The notes under the pieces: model-generated
Database searches by the model: none
What the model was told of the DNA's origin: nothing
What the model saw: only the letters and a program-made list of their open reading frames with translations
Position numbers and translations under genes: made by a program
From: Streptococcus chenjunshii
GTDB taxonomy: Bacteria > Bacillota > Bacilli > Lactobacillales > Streptococcaceae
DNA length: 64,000 nt
Assembly (NCBI RefSeq): GCF_003086355.1
Contig: NZ_CP031733.1
Location: 744,001-808,000, forward strand
Reading direction: 5' to 3'
Shown: in pieces, positions 54,638-63,514 of the stretch
Layout: the number at the start of each line of letters is the position of its first letter
Numbering within the stretch: position 1 is the first letter of the stretch

Positions 54638-55210
54638 ATGTTTCCCCTTCACACTCAAAGTCCCTACCTCACACCTAAGAAAGACACCACCAAACGCCCC
54701 AGCGCTGCCGAGCTTAAGCGCTGGAATGAGATGATGGACAGGGAGCTGGCAGCTCTGGGTAAGCGGATAAGGGAACACAATTACAACCAAACTTCCCCAA
54801 AAGAAGAAAAACAGGCCTCTTCCCAGTCTAGTGACCAGGAAAAAGCCCCGCTGACCCGAGCGCAAAAGCAGTTAGCTTGTCAGGAGCGCCTGGCTGAACT
54901 GAAAAAAGAAGAGAGCACGCTTGAGAATCAGGAAATGGCCATTCAGCGCCAAAAGACAGCGCTAGAAAGCCAAGACGACTGGTTTGAAGATTACAGCAGA
55001 CAGCTGACTCTCCTGACAGCAGAGCTGGAGGGGAGCCATGCCGTTTTTTCTTACGGTCTGACAGAGGACTGGAGCGGCCAGAAGAGGCGCTTAAGAGATG
55101 CCTTTGAAGAGGACAGAGAGCGCCTGCTGAAAGAGAGGACGCAAGCAGAGGAAGCCCTGGAAGCTGTTAAGAAAGAACGCCGCCGTATCCTGAGGACCGG
55201 GGAGGTTTAA
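54638..55210 (+). CDS. LXG-associated helical protein (Lap2 / DUF3958-like)
   Basis: A 190-residue charged, mostly helical protein. Residues ~80-185 form a coiled-coil hairpin (heavy in Glu, Lys, Gln, Arg) with DDWFEDYSRQLTLLTAELEGS in the middle, resembling DUF3958 (Lap2), which with Lap1 forms a targeting complex on the LXG domain. The N-terminal ~75 residues are polar and extra. It sits four bases after the first gene and its stop directly abuts the LXG start. Confidence 0.7.
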   Translation: MFPLHTQSPYLTPKKDTTKRPSAAELKRWNEMMDRELAALGKRIREHNYNQTSPKEEKQASSQSSDQEKAPLTRAQKQLACQERLAELKKEESTLENQEMAIQRQKTALESQDDWFEDYSRQLTLLTAELEGSHAVFSYGLTEDWSGQKRRLRDAFEEDRERLLKERTQAEEALEAVKKERRRILRTGEV

Positions 55211-56965
55211 ATGAGTATTGACATGTATTTAGGGTCTTCACAGATGCAGGCCGCAAGCACAGAGGCCACCGTTGAGCAAGCCATGGCTGGCTTGGATCAG
55301 CTGGACAGTGCCGTCAGCGGTTTTTTAGACAGCGGTTCTGAGCTGAAAGGCCAGACTTATGATTCCGCCCGAGCCTACGTTCAGGCGGTTATCCAGCCCT
55401 TGAAAGAGGGGACCCGTCTTTACTTGGAGGCGGTCAGGGACAGTGTCAGCCGCTTTCCTGAAGCCTATCAGGAAGAGGTCGGTCCGGAAGATCTGAGGCA
55501 GTCAGACCTGGAAGACCAGATAGCTCAGTGTGATGCCGTCATAAAAACAGGACAGGAACTGCTGGCTGATATGCAGGCCCATCCTGTAGGGCAGAAACAT
55601 GAACAGCGGATTTCTGCTATGAAAGACAGTCTGTCTCTTGTCCAAGGTGCCAGACAGGAGCTGCAGGACAAGCTGGATAAACTATTGGCTTTTAATGCAC
55701 GGTCACCGCAGATTTTTGACGGATTAGCGGAGTTGGAACAGGCTCTGGCAACAGGTCGCTCTCAGACAAAGGGTGCCTGGCAGGCAGACAGTCAGACCTT
55801 TGTGATTCCCAGCGATCTCGGCTGGGCCAGAACCATAGACGATCTGAAGTTTGCCAAGGTTTATCAGGTGAGCCGTCCGGAGGGGATGTCCGATCAGGAT
55901 TATCAGGTTTACCTGCGCACCTTGCATGAACAGGCCAAGGCCTTTGAGGCAGACGGGTGGACGCAGGAGGCCGTACGGAAAAGCTATCTATCTGCCGTTG
56001 CTGTGGGCTATGACAGCAGGCAGGACATTCCGCTGAGCCAGCAGCTGGCTGCTTTTTATGAAGAGGCGCATATTGTTGGCTCCAGCCTTTTCAACCGTAT
56101 GCTGACAGCTGCTTACAGAAAGGACCAGAAAGGGCAGGAAAAGACCTTAGACATGCTTTACAAGGTTCTGGGCGCTGAGGTGGATGCCAATGGCTTCCTG
56201 CAGCTGACCAATATGAAGCTGACCGATACGGATCAAACAGGGAGCTATAGGTTCACAAAAGCGATGGATGAGGCTTTAGTCTTTGATGACAAGTTTTCCA
56301 GCCTCGTTCAGGGGGCTTACCCCCAAGGGCTGCCCAGCAAGGCTAAAGCAGGGAGTGCCGACTATGTCAAAGCGCAGCAGACCCACCAGTTCCGTTACTA
56401 TCTGGACAAGAAAAACAACGATGCTCTGCGTGCCACTTATCCCGATGAGGCCAACGACTTGGAGCGAATCAAGCGATTCAATGCCGAGCACTCCTATAAC
56501 AGCTTTGTGGGAGAGAAGGCCCGCTATCATAATAAATACCAGGGGAATCCTGAGGATTATCCCACGCATATTGACCAATACGGCGAGAATTACAAGTATG
56601 TCAGTTCAGGCAGCGGTTTCCATACAGAGTTTATCATCGATAAGAAGGGCAGCCTAGTCAGTCAATGGAATGCCTATGAGTTTGACGAGAATGGGATTGT
56701 CAATTCCGACCCCAATAAGGTTTACACTAAGGAAGAACAATTACAGTTAGTGGACGGCAACAGCGTCAATTATGCGGAGAATTCGGATGGTACTTATCAT
56801 GATAAGGTTGATGCTGATCCAGTATCTGAATATGATTCTAAAGTCAGAAAGGAAGTTGGGAAGTATTGGAAGAATCCAGTGACAGGATATAACTATACAG
56901 ATAATCCTAATTATTTTGATACAGAGGAGTCGGAGAAAAAAGCTAATGAAAGATTGAAAGGGTAG
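55211..56965 (+). CDS. LXG-domain type VII secreted polymorphic toxin
   Basis: A 584-residue exported effector. The LXG domain spans ~1-200, with the LKG motif near residue 45, long helices and coiled coils. A middle region (~200-400) links to the toxin part. The C-terminal part (~410-584) has FHTEFIIDKKGSLVSQWN and, from residue 514, the module VDGNSVNYAE..., which recurs three times downstream as orphan tails. I cannot name the toxin activity. Partner immunity genes encode lipoproteins facing outward, which suggests a target outside the cytoplasm, as for TelC (lipid II) (inference). The start abuts the preceding gene. Confidence 0.85.
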   Translation: MSIDMYLGSSQMQAASTEATVEQAMAGLDQLDSAVSGFLDSGSELKGQTYDSARAYVQAVIQPLKEGTRLYLEAVRDSVSRFPEAYQEEVGPEDLRQSDLEDQIAQCDAVIKTGQELLADMQAHPVGQKHEQRISAMKDSLSLVQGARQELQDKLDKLLAFNARSPQIFDGLAELEQALATGRSQTKGAWQADSQTFVIPSDLGWARTIDDLKFAKVYQVSRPEGMSDQDYQVYLRTLHEQAKAFEADGWTQEAVRKSYLSAVAVGYDSRQDIPLSQQLAAFYEEAHIVGSSLFNRMLTAAYRKDQKGQEKTLDMLYKVLGAEVDANGFLQLTNMKLTDTDQTGSYRFTKAMDEALVFDDKFSSLVQGAYPQGLPSKAKAGSADYVKAQQTHQFRYYLDKKNNDALRATYPDEANDLERIKRFNAEHSYNSFVGEKARYHNKYQGNPEDYPTHIDQYGENYKYVSSGSGFHTEFIIDKKGSLVSQWNAYEFDENGIVNSDPNKVYTKEEQLQLVDGNSVNYAENSDGTYHDKVDADPVSEYDSKVRKEVGKYWKNPVTGYNYTDNPNYFDTEESEKKANERLKG

Positions 56966-56970
56966 GTTAT

Positions 56971-57465
56971 ATGTTTGGAAATCGGAAATTTATCGTGTCA
57001 GTATCGACTTGTCTAGTTTTTATCTTATTGATTGCCTGCTCTACAGAAGAAAATCTGAGAAGAACCACTTCAAATTTGACAGTTACTAGTATTCACGATA
57101 CAGTGATTGCAAGAAAAACGTCAGTCAAAAAGTTAAAGGAATTATATGGGGAACCTTATAAAATTGAAACAGACTCACAAAAAGCTATCGATTTATTTAA
57201 TGAGATTAATAACGATGAAGGAAGTATCAATACAGTGTTGGAGGACAATACGGACTACTGGGATACGCTAAAGGTTGATTACTCTTCACCTATAAAAGGG
57301 CTTGATTTTGAAGGATATTATGAGTATCGTGGTAAAGGTTTAGCTGGAATGAGAGTTTACTTTTTTATTATTAAAGATACGGTACGTTCCTATTGGTTTT
57401 ACGGCGATATCACTGATGAATCCGTCGCTAAAAAAGATAAGTATCTCCGCCAAATTTTAGATTAG
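56971..57465 (+). CDS. Immunity-like lipoprotein 1
   Basis: A 164-residue lipoprotein with lipobox LIAC (Cys about residue 23). The mature part has LTVTSIHDTVIARKTSVKKL, then VLEDNTDYWDTL, and ends DESVAKKDKYLRQILD, all shared with the three later lipoproteins. It follows the toxin by five bases, the usual place of a toxin's immunity gene. A lipoprotein would protect at the outer membrane face. Base composition is more AT-rich than in the toxin gene, which points to separate exchange. Confidence 0.75.
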   Translation: MFGNRKFIVSVSTCLVFILLIACSTEENLRRTTSNLTVTSIHDTVIARKTSVKKLKELYGEPYKIETDSQKAIDLFNEINNDEGSINTVLEDNTDYWDTLKVDYSSPIKGLDFEGYYEYRGKGLAGMRVYFFIIKDTVRSYWFYGDITDESVAKKDKYLRQILD

Positions 57466-57514
57466 GATAAGTGGCTCTGTTGTTCACCTGCAGGGTGCTT
57501 TTCTTGTATATACT

Positions 57515-57736
57515 GTGGATATAGTGGACGGCAACAGCGTCAATTATGCGGAGAAAGACGGAGGCTCCCATACCAAGATGGATTCCAACTCAGTTTCTAA
57601 ATATGACCCCGAAGTTAGAAAGAAAGTGGGTAAAGAGTGGAAGAATCCTGTAACTGGTCAAAGGAATAAGAAAGCACCAGATTATTTTGATACTGCTGAT
57701 TCAGAAGAGAAAGCAAATAAGGAATTAAAAGGATAA
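57515..57736 (+). pseudogene. Orphan LXG toxin tail 1
   Basis: A copy of the last ~70 codons of the toxin, starting exactly at VDGNSVNYAE and ending in DYFDTADSEEKANKELKG. The first 16 residues match, then YAEKDGGSHTKMDSN differs from the intact toxin. No LXG part or good RBS is present (a GTG at 57515 is possible), so it is probably silent until recombined into the full gene. It directly precedes immunity-like lipoprotein 2, four bases on. Confidence 0.75.
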
Positions 57737-57739
57737 TGC

Positions 57740-58225
57740 ATGAGTAAGAGTTTTTTAAAATTTACCTTATTAGGAGTTCTAAGTATTTTTATGATAGCAT
57801 GTACAAATGACGAAAAACGCAGTGAACTTACGGTTTCCAATATTGTAAAAAAAATTTACTTTGCTAAAACGACAACAACAGAACTTGAAGAAATATTCGG
57901 CGCTCCTCAAAAGGTAGTGAAAAATTCTGAAAAAGTAAATGATACCTATTTTCTTATTTCCAGCGGCGAAGTTACAGATAAGTTGAATCAATTAAACATA
58001 TATATTGAAGCTTCTAAAATAGATATGAACGACTATAATAAGCAATTTGATGATACTGAAGATAATCCTTTTGACAGTTATTATCAATATAGCAGTCGTC
58101 GTTCAGGTTTAAAATATGTCAGATTTTATATTGCTGACAGGGTAGTCTATGATGTTGAATACGGACCAATTACCGATGAATCCATCGCCAAAAAAGATAG
58201 GTATCTCCGCCAAATTTTAGATTAG
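57740..58225 (+). CDS. Immunity-like lipoprotein 2
   Basis: A 161-residue lipoprotein with lipobox MIAC (Cys about residue 21). It shares the frame of the other three (LTVSNIVKKIYFAKTTTTEL, then ..DESIAKKDRYLRQILD) but is the most diverged in the middle, lacking the LEDNTDYW motif. It is paired with orphan tail 1. This fits a cognate protein for a different toxin tail. ATG 57740 follows AAAGGATA. Confidence 0.72.
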   Translation: MSKSFLKFTLLGVLSIFMIACTNDEKRSELTVSNIVKKIYFAKTTTTELEEIFGAPQKVVKNSEKVNDTYFLISSGEVTDKLNQLNIYIEASKIDMNDYNKQFDDTEDNPFDSYYQYSSRRSGLKYVRFYIADRVVYDVEYGPITDESIAKKDRYLRQILD

Positions 58226-58270
58226 GATAAGTGGCTCTGTTGTTTATCTGCAGAGCGCTTTTCTTGTATA

Positions 58271-58486
58271 TTGTGGAGAGTGGACGGCAACAGCGTCAAT
58301 TATGCGGAGAATTCGGATGGTACTTATCATGATAAGGTTGATGCTGATCCAGTATCTGAATATGATCCTAAAGTCAGAAAGGAAGTTGGGAAAGAGTGGA
58401 ATAATCCGAGTACCAACTCGAAATCAAAAGATTATTTTGATGTAAAAGGTTCAGAAAATAGGGCAAATAAAAGATTAGGAGAGTAA
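58271..58486 (+). pseudogene. Orphan LXG toxin tail 2
   Basis: Starts at VDGNSVNYAENSDGTYHDKV and is almost base-for-base the same as the intact toxin over about 110 bases (56750-56862), then changes to STNSKSKDYFDVKGSENRANKRLGE. The abrupt end of identity marks a recombination point. The only start would be TTG at 58271. It precedes lipoprotein 3 by four bases. Confidence 0.75.
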
Positions 58487-58489
58487 GCT

Positions 58490-58969
58490 ATGAAACTTAA
58501 TTGGAAAAAATGGATTAGTTTATGTGCTATCTCACTAATATTTCTTTTTGCATGTTCTGGTTTTAAAAGTTCAGATAAACTGACAGTAAGTATGATTCAC
58601 GATAGAGTTATTTTTGGAAAGACAACAGTAGGTGATCTAAAAGATATGTTTGGTAAAGAGACTAAGTATATTGAGTCTAATGAAGCTCAGGAAATATATC
58701 GCTATTGGAATAATTCCGAGGGTGGTCTTAATTATATGCTTGAAGATAATACTGATTATTGGGAAACACTTAGATTTGATAAAAAAGCAGATACTTTTAG
58801 CTATAAAGAGTTCGATGGTTGCTATGAATACAGTGGAGACAATCTAAGCGTAAAAAGCGTTTATTTCTTTGTAATTGATAGTAAGGTATATGATATAAAA
58901 TTTAATGGCAGTATTACAGATGAATCCGTCGCTAAAAAAGATAAATACCTCCGCCAAATTTTAGATTAG
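58490..58969 (+). CDS. Immunity-like lipoprotein 3
   Basis: A 159-residue lipoprotein, lipobox LFAC (Cys about residue 22). It has LTVSMIHDRVIFGKTTVGDL, LNYMLEDNTDYWETL, CYEYSGDNL and the common end DESVAKKDKYLRQILD. It is closer to lipoprotein 4 than to 1 or 2. Paired with orphan tail 2 upstream; RBS GGAGAG ends the tail gene. Confidence 0.74.
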   Translation: MKLNWKKWISLCAISLIFLFACSGFKSSDKLTVSMIHDRVIFGKTTVGDLKDMFGKETKYIESNEAQEIYRYWNNSEGGLNYMLEDNTDYWETLRFDKKADTFSYKEFDGCYEYSGDNLSVKSVYFFVIDSKVYDIKFNGSITDESVAKKDKYLRQILD

Positions 58970-59014
58970 GATAAGTAGCTCTGTTGTTTATCTGCAGAGC
59001 GCTTTTCTTGTATA

Positions 59015-59230
59015 TTGTGGAGAGTGGACGGCAACAGCGTCAATTATGCGGAGAAAGACGGAGGCTCCCATACCAAGATGGATTCCGACCCAGTTTCTAA
59101 ATATGACCCCGAAGTTAGAAAAAAAGTGGGTAAAGAGTGGAAGAATCCAAGTTTAGATGATGTTGATAAGGATTACTTTGATATAAAGGGTTCGGAAAGT
59201 AGAGCAAATACAAAATTAAAGGAAAAATAG
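59015..59230 (+). pseudogene. Orphan LXG toxin tail 3
   Basis: Begins at VDGNSVNYAEKDGGSHTKMD, close to orphan tail 1 at the base level for about 120 bases, then changes to LDDVDKDYFDIKGSESRANTKLKEK. It lacks a normal start signal and any LXG part. The stop abuts the start of lipoprotein 4. Confidence 0.75.
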
Positions 59231-59719
59231 ATGAGACATCGATGGAAAAAGCTTTTTTGTGTAGTTTCAGTTACATTTCTTTTTCTTGTAGCGTGTACAA
59301 GCATAGAGAAATCGGATAATCTAACGGTGACAGCAATTCATGATAAAATTATAAGAGATAAGACCACCGTTGAAGAGTTAAAAAGTATGTTTGGTAAACC
59401 AGATAAATATGATAATGCTAATAAGGCAAAGAAATTATATCATTATTGGAATAATTTTGAAGGCGGTGTTAACTTCATGCTAGAAGACAACACTGATTAT
59501 TGGGAAACATTGGAGTCAAACAGTACATCCCCAAAATACAGTTATAAGGATTTTGAAGGATGTTATGAATATAGTGGAAAGAACTTAGGTGTAAAAAAGG
59601 TCTACTTTTTTATAATTGATAATAAGGTTCACAGTTTTAAATTCAAGGGGAGTATTACCAATAAATCGATAGCTAAAAAAGATAAGTATCTCCGCCAGAT
59701 TTTAGATGAGGATAAGTAG
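59231..59719 (+). CDS. Immunity-like lipoprotein 4
   Basis: A 162-residue lipoprotein, lipobox LVAC (Cys about residue 23). It carries LTVTAIHDKIIRDKTTVEEL, VNFMLEDNTDYWETL, GCYEYSGKNLGVKKV and ends KKDKYLRQILDEDK, slightly longer than its relatives because the shared stop codon is changed. It is the last gene of the locus. A toxin fragment follows at 59750-59802. Confidence 0.74.
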   Translation: MRHRWKKLFCVVSVTFLFLVACTSIEKSDNLTVTAIHDKIIRDKTTVEELKSMFGKPDKYDNANKAKKLYHYWNNFEGGVNFMLEDNTDYWETLESNSTSPKYSYKDFEGCYEYSGKNLGVKKVYFFIIDNKVHSFKFKGSITNKSIAKKDKYLRQILDEDK

Positions 59720-59749
59720 CCCTGCATGCCGCTTATCACGATAAGGCCA

Positions 59750-59802
59750 ACAGCATTGGAATACCTATGAGTTTGACGAAAACAGTATCAATATGGTTTC
59801 TG
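59750..59802 (+). pseudogene. Fragment of an LXG toxin C-terminal region
   Basis: The bases translate as WNTYEFDENSINMVSA, matching QWNAYEFDENGIVNSD of the intact toxin (about residues 486-501). It is a remnant of another toxin copy past the last immunity gene. Confidence 0.6.
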
Positions 59803-59835
59803 CCTTTATTATGAATATTTCCCCACTTTTAATAT

Positions 59836-59875
59836 AAAAAAATCTACCATATCAATTGATATAGTAGATTTTTTC
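59836..59875. terminator. Bidirectional terminator between the LXG locus and nrdF
   Basis: AAAAAATCTAC.ATATCAA / TTGATAT.GTAGATTTTTT is a near-perfect 17-pair stem with A and T runs, closing both the LXG locus and the minus-strand nrd operon. Confidence 0.85.
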
Positions 59876-60080
59876 TTAACTTCATAGTGTTGATTCGAAG
59901 TTCTGGATTCTTTTGGTTTAAAAATCAATTAAAGGAGCAGCAATTTTTAGAGATCAGCTCCATGCAAAATGACTGGATATTTTCAGTCCGATTGACCCTA
60001 GAGATGGGATAAGGAGGGGAAACCGACTGTCTTCGACATTCCCAGTGCGTTTCCCGCACTTTTTAATCGGAAAGATATGT

Positions 60081-61043
60081 TTACGATACCCCGTAATTAT
60101 AGTCATCATCCTGCATCGCTTCAACACTGCCCAGAAGGTAACCGTTCCCGACTTGGCTGAAGAAGTCATGGTTAGAAGTCCCTGTCGAAATACCATTCAT
60201 GACAATTGGATTGACATCATTAGCTGTATCCGGGAAAAGCGGATCCTGCCCCAAATTCATTAAAGCCTTATTGGCATTGTAACGCAGGAAAGTCATGACT
60301 TCTTCGGTCCATCCGACAGTACCATACAGCGACTGCGTATAGCGCTCTTCATTTTCATAAAGCTGATAGAGAAGGTCATACATCCAGTCGCGAAAATCAT
60401 TCTGTTCGTCTTCGGACAGTTCATTAAAACCTAGTTGGAACTTGTAGCCGATGTAGGTGCCGTGAACGGATTCATCACGGATAATCAGTTTGATAATTTC
60501 AGCCACATTGGCCAGCTTATTATTGCCAAGATAGTAAAGGGGAGTGAAGAAGCCAGAATAAAACAGAAAGGTTTCAAGATAAGTAGAGGCCACCTTTTTT
60601 TGCAGAGCGCTGCCGTTTTTGTAAATGTCATTAATGATTTTAGCCTTTTTCTGCAAATATTCATTGTTGTTCGTCCACTCAAAAATCTCTTCAATTTCAG
60701 ATTTGGTATTCAGAGTGGAGAAAATAGAAGAATAGGATTTAGCATGAACGGATTCCATAAACTGAATATTGTTGAGAACAGCCTCTTCATGCGGTGTACG
60801 AACATCCCCGCGAATAGCCTCCACTCCAGATTCAGACTGCATGGTATCGAGCAGGGTCAGACCGCCGAAAACTTTGCCGACTAAGTCTTTTTCGGCGCTT
60901 GAAAGTTTTCGCCAGTCATCGAGGTCATTGGACAGAGGAATACGTGTATCAAGCCAAAATTGCTCAGTCAGCTTCTCCCAAGTTGACTTATCAATAATAT
61001 CTTCAATTTCATTCCAGTTAATCGCTTCGTAATAAGTAGTCAT
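60081..61043 (-). CDS. nrdF: Class Ib ribonucleotide reductase beta subunit
   Basis: A 320-residue radical-forming subunit, with a diiron or dimanganese centre that produces the tyrosyl radical used by NrdE. Metal-ligand helices are seen in DWRKLSSAEKDLVGKV (Asp), FMESVHAKSYSSIF (Glu and His) and IIRDESVHGTYIGYK. I chose ATG 61043 (MTTYYEAINW), preceded by GGGTGAT. nrdI, needed for manganese loading, is not in the window. Third gene of nrdHEF; a hairpin precedes it. Confidence 0.95.
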   Translation of the reverse strand: MTTYYEAINWNEIEDIIDKSTWEKLTEQFWLDTRIPLSNDLDDWRKLSSAEKDLVGKVFGGLTLLDTMQSESGVEAIRGDVRTPHEEAVLNNIQFMESVHAKSYSSIFSTLNTKSEIEEIFEWTNNNEYLQKKAKIINDIYKNGSALQKKVASTYLETFLFYSGFFTPLYYLGNNKLANVAEIIKLIIRDESVHGTYIGYKFQLGFNELSEDEQNDFRDWMYDLLYQLYENEERYTQSLYGTVGWTEEVMTFLRYNANKALMNLGQDPLFPDTANDVNPIVMNGISTGTSNHDFFSQVGNGYLLGSVEAMQDDDYNYGVS

Positions 61044-61054
61044 AGTTATCACCC

Positions 61055-61089
61055 AAGGCCGGACAGTGCATTTGTGTGCTGCCGGCCTT
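61055..61089 (-). other. Hairpin just upstream of the nrdF ribosome-binding site
   Basis: AAGGCCGG.CAG and CTG.CCGGCCTT form a GC-rich stem about 11 bases before the nrdF start on the minus strand. With no T-run on that strand it is not a terminator; mRNA processing or stability is possible. The rest of the 231-base nrdE-nrdF gap shows nothing else. Confidence 0.55.
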
Positions 61090-61274
61090 CATTTTTATCA
61101 AACTATTCTCTCGCGCTTAAAAAAATCAAAAGCAGAAACAGCTGTCCATCTTGATGAATACAATTCGGGCTGTTTTTATTTTTGATTTTTAGTCAAGGCT
61201 GACAGATAGTTTTTCCTTTCTGTTTGATATTAAACGGTATTGTTTCAGGCAAAGATTCAGCTGCTATCAATGGA

Positions 61275-63434
61275 TTAAATCACACAGGATTCACATTGAT
61301 TAGATCCAACTTCCTCACCATCATCCGTAAAGGTACGGACATAATAGATAGATTTAATTCCCTTGTTGAAGGCGTAATTGCGTAAAATAGATAAATCACG
61401 GGTCGTTTGCTTGCTCTCTGTCTTCCATTCGTAAAGCCCCTGAGGAATATCGCTGCGCATAAATAATGTCAAGGACAGGCCCTGATCGACATGTTCTGTT
61501 GCTGCTGCATAAACATCGATGACTTTTCGCATATCCATATCGTAAGCCGAGGTATAAAAAGGAATAGTGTCTGTCGAAAGACCGGCAGCAGGGTAATAAA
61601 TTTTACCGATTTTCTTTTCCTGACGCTCTTCGATACGCTGTGTAATCGGATGGATAGATGCAGATACGTCATTGATATAAGAAATGGAACCGTTTGGTGC
61701 TACTGCAAGGCGGTTTTGGTGATACAGCCCATCCTTCATAACAGCTTGACGGAGTTCTTCCCAATCCTCTGCCTGCGGAATAAAATGTCCGGCAAAAAGT
61801 TTCTGAACACGCTTGGATTTTGGAACAAACTGACCGGTTACATATTTATCAAAGTAAGTCCCGTCAGCGTATTGTGACTGTTCAAAGCCGACAAAGCTTT
61901 CCTGGCGCTCACGGGCAATATTGTTAGATTCCACCAGAGTCCAGTAGTTCAGCAACATGAAATAAATATCTGTGAATTCAAGTGATTCTTGGCTGCCGTA
62001 AGCGATATGATTTTGAGCTAAGAAAGAGTGCAGTCCCATAGCTCCCAGTCCGAAAGTATGAGCTTGGCTGTTGCCGTGTTTAACTGTCGGGACAGCATCA
62101 ATATGCGATGAATCCGTGACGAAGGTTAAAGCTCGGGTCATAGCCTTGATGGAACGGCCGAAGTCAGGTGAGGTCATCATGTTGACCACATTGGTAGAAC
62201 CGAGATTGCAGGAAATATCCGTTCCCATTTCAACAAATTCTTGTGCATCGTTTAGCAGGCTTGGTCTTTGTACCTGCAGGATTTCCGAGCAAAGATTGCT
62301 CATTACGATTTTTCCTTCAATCGGATTGCTCCGGTTGGCCGTATCAACATTGATAATATAAGGGTATCCGGATTCCTGCTGTAATTTGGAGATTTCGGTT
62401 TCCAAATCCCGAGCCTTGATTTTAGTCTTGATAATATTTGGATTAGATACCAGCTCATCATATTTTTCGGTGATATCAATGTAGTTGAAAGGGACACCGT
62501 ATTCTTTTTCAACACTGTAGGGGCTAAAGAGGTACATCTCTTCGTTTTGGCGGGCTAATTGGTAAAACTTATCGGGAACCACAACACCCAGAGACAGAGT
62601 TTTGACCCTGACTTTCTCATCAGCATTTTCTTTCTTGGTTGAAAGAAAAGCGATAATATCAGGATGAAAAACATTGAGATAAACCACTCCGGCTCCCTGG
62701 CGCTGACCGAGCTGATTGGAGTAAGAAAAGCTGTCTTCAAAAAGTTTCATGACAGGGACCACTCCTGAAGCAGCTCCGGCAAACCCTTTAATAGGCGCCC
62801 CGGCTTCACGCAAATTAGACAGAGAAATACCGACCCCGCCTCCAATCCGTGACAGCTGCAAGGCTGAATTGATGGAACGGCCGATCGAGTTCATGTCGTC
62901 TGTAACCTGAATCAGAAAACAAGAGACCAATTCACCGCGGCGGCTGCGCCCAGCATTTAAAAAGGATGGTGTCGCAGGCTGGTAGCGTTGGTTGATCATT
63001 TCAACAGCCAAGTCATGAGCCAAGGTCTCGTTACCGTCTGCGAAATAGAGCGCATTAAACATCACCCGATCTTCCATGCTTTCCAGATAAAATGCACCAT
63101 CATCAGTTTTTAAAGCGTACTGCTGATAAAATTTATAGGCTGCCATAAACGATTTGAACCGAAAACCTTGAGCCTGAATATCCGCTGCCAGTTTTTCAAT
63201 GAAAGCCGGTGAATATTTGCGGATAAAGGCTGCTTCAATATAATCGTTATCAATCAGGTAGTTGACTTTATCTGTGATATTGGCAAAAACCATCGTATTG
63301 GGTTCAACATTCTCCGCAAAAAAAGCGCGTAAGGCTTCTTTATCTTTATGAAGCGGAATTTGCCCGTTAACGGGACGGTTAATTTCATTATTAAGGCGAA
63401 AATAAGAAACATCGCCGAGATTTTTGAGACTCAT
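61275..63434 (-). CDS. nrdE: Class Ib ribonucleotide reductase alpha subunit
   Basis: A 719-residue catalytic subunit that reduces ribonucleoside diphosphates. Seen: PATPSFLNAGRSRRGELVSCFL (first redox Cys), SNLCSEILQ (active-site N, C and E), NGSISYINDVSASIHP, and the C-terminal redox pair NQCESCVI, recharged by NrdH. The N-terminal ATP-cone is missing, as usual in class Ib. ATG 63434 on the minus strand has a weak RBS (GGAA). Confidence 0.96.
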   Translation of the reverse strand: MSLKNLGDVSYFRLNNEINRPVNGQIPLHKDKEALRAFFAENVEPNTMVFANITDKVNYLIDNDYIEAAFIRKYSPAFIEKLAADIQAQGFRFKSFMAAYKFYQQYALKTDDGAFYLESMEDRVMFNALYFADGNETLAHDLAVEMINQRYQPATPSFLNAGRSRRGELVSCFLIQVTDDMNSIGRSINSALQLSRIGGGVGISLSNLREAGAPIKGFAGAASGVVPVMKLFEDSFSYSNQLGQRQGAGVVYLNVFHPDIIAFLSTKKENADEKVRVKTLSLGVVVPDKFYQLARQNEEMYLFSPYSVEKEYGVPFNYIDITEKYDELVSNPNIIKTKIKARDLETEISKLQQESGYPYIINVDTANRSNPIEGKIVMSNLCSEILQVQRPSLLNDAQEFVEMGTDISCNLGSTNVVNMMTSPDFGRSIKAMTRALTFVTDSSHIDAVPTVKHGNSQAHTFGLGAMGLHSFLAQNHIAYGSQESLEFTDIYFMLLNYWTLVESNNIARERQESFVGFEQSQYADGTYFDKYVTGQFVPKSKRVQKLFAGHFIPQAEDWEELRQAVMKDGLYHQNRLAVAPNGSISYINDVSASIHPITQRIEERQEKKIGKIYYPAAGLSTDTIPFYTSAYDMDMRKVIDVYAAATEHVDQGLSLTLFMRSDIPQGLYEWKTESKQTTRDLSILRNYAFNKGIKSIYYVRTFTDDGEEVGSNQCESCVI

Positions 63435-63472
63435 TCTAAAAAATTCCTTTATATCCTTTTATATCATATAAT

Positions 63473-63509
63473 AAGGCTTCATTTCATTTATTTGCTGAGA
63501 TGAAGCCTT
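63473..63509 (-). other. Hairpin between nrdH and nrdE
   Basis: AAGGCTTCAT and ATGAAGCCTT form a perfect ten-pair stem with a 17-base loop. The following minus-strand bases are AT-rich but not a clean T-run, so partial termination or mRNA processing would set the nrdH to nrdE ratio. Confidence 0.55.
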
Positions 63510-63514
63510 AAAAA

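Noticed and set aside
60044..60066. Terminator for nrdF
   Set aside because: AGTGCG/CGCACT has its T-run on the plus strand, the wrong direction for nrdF; the bidirectional hairpin at 59836-59875 fits better.
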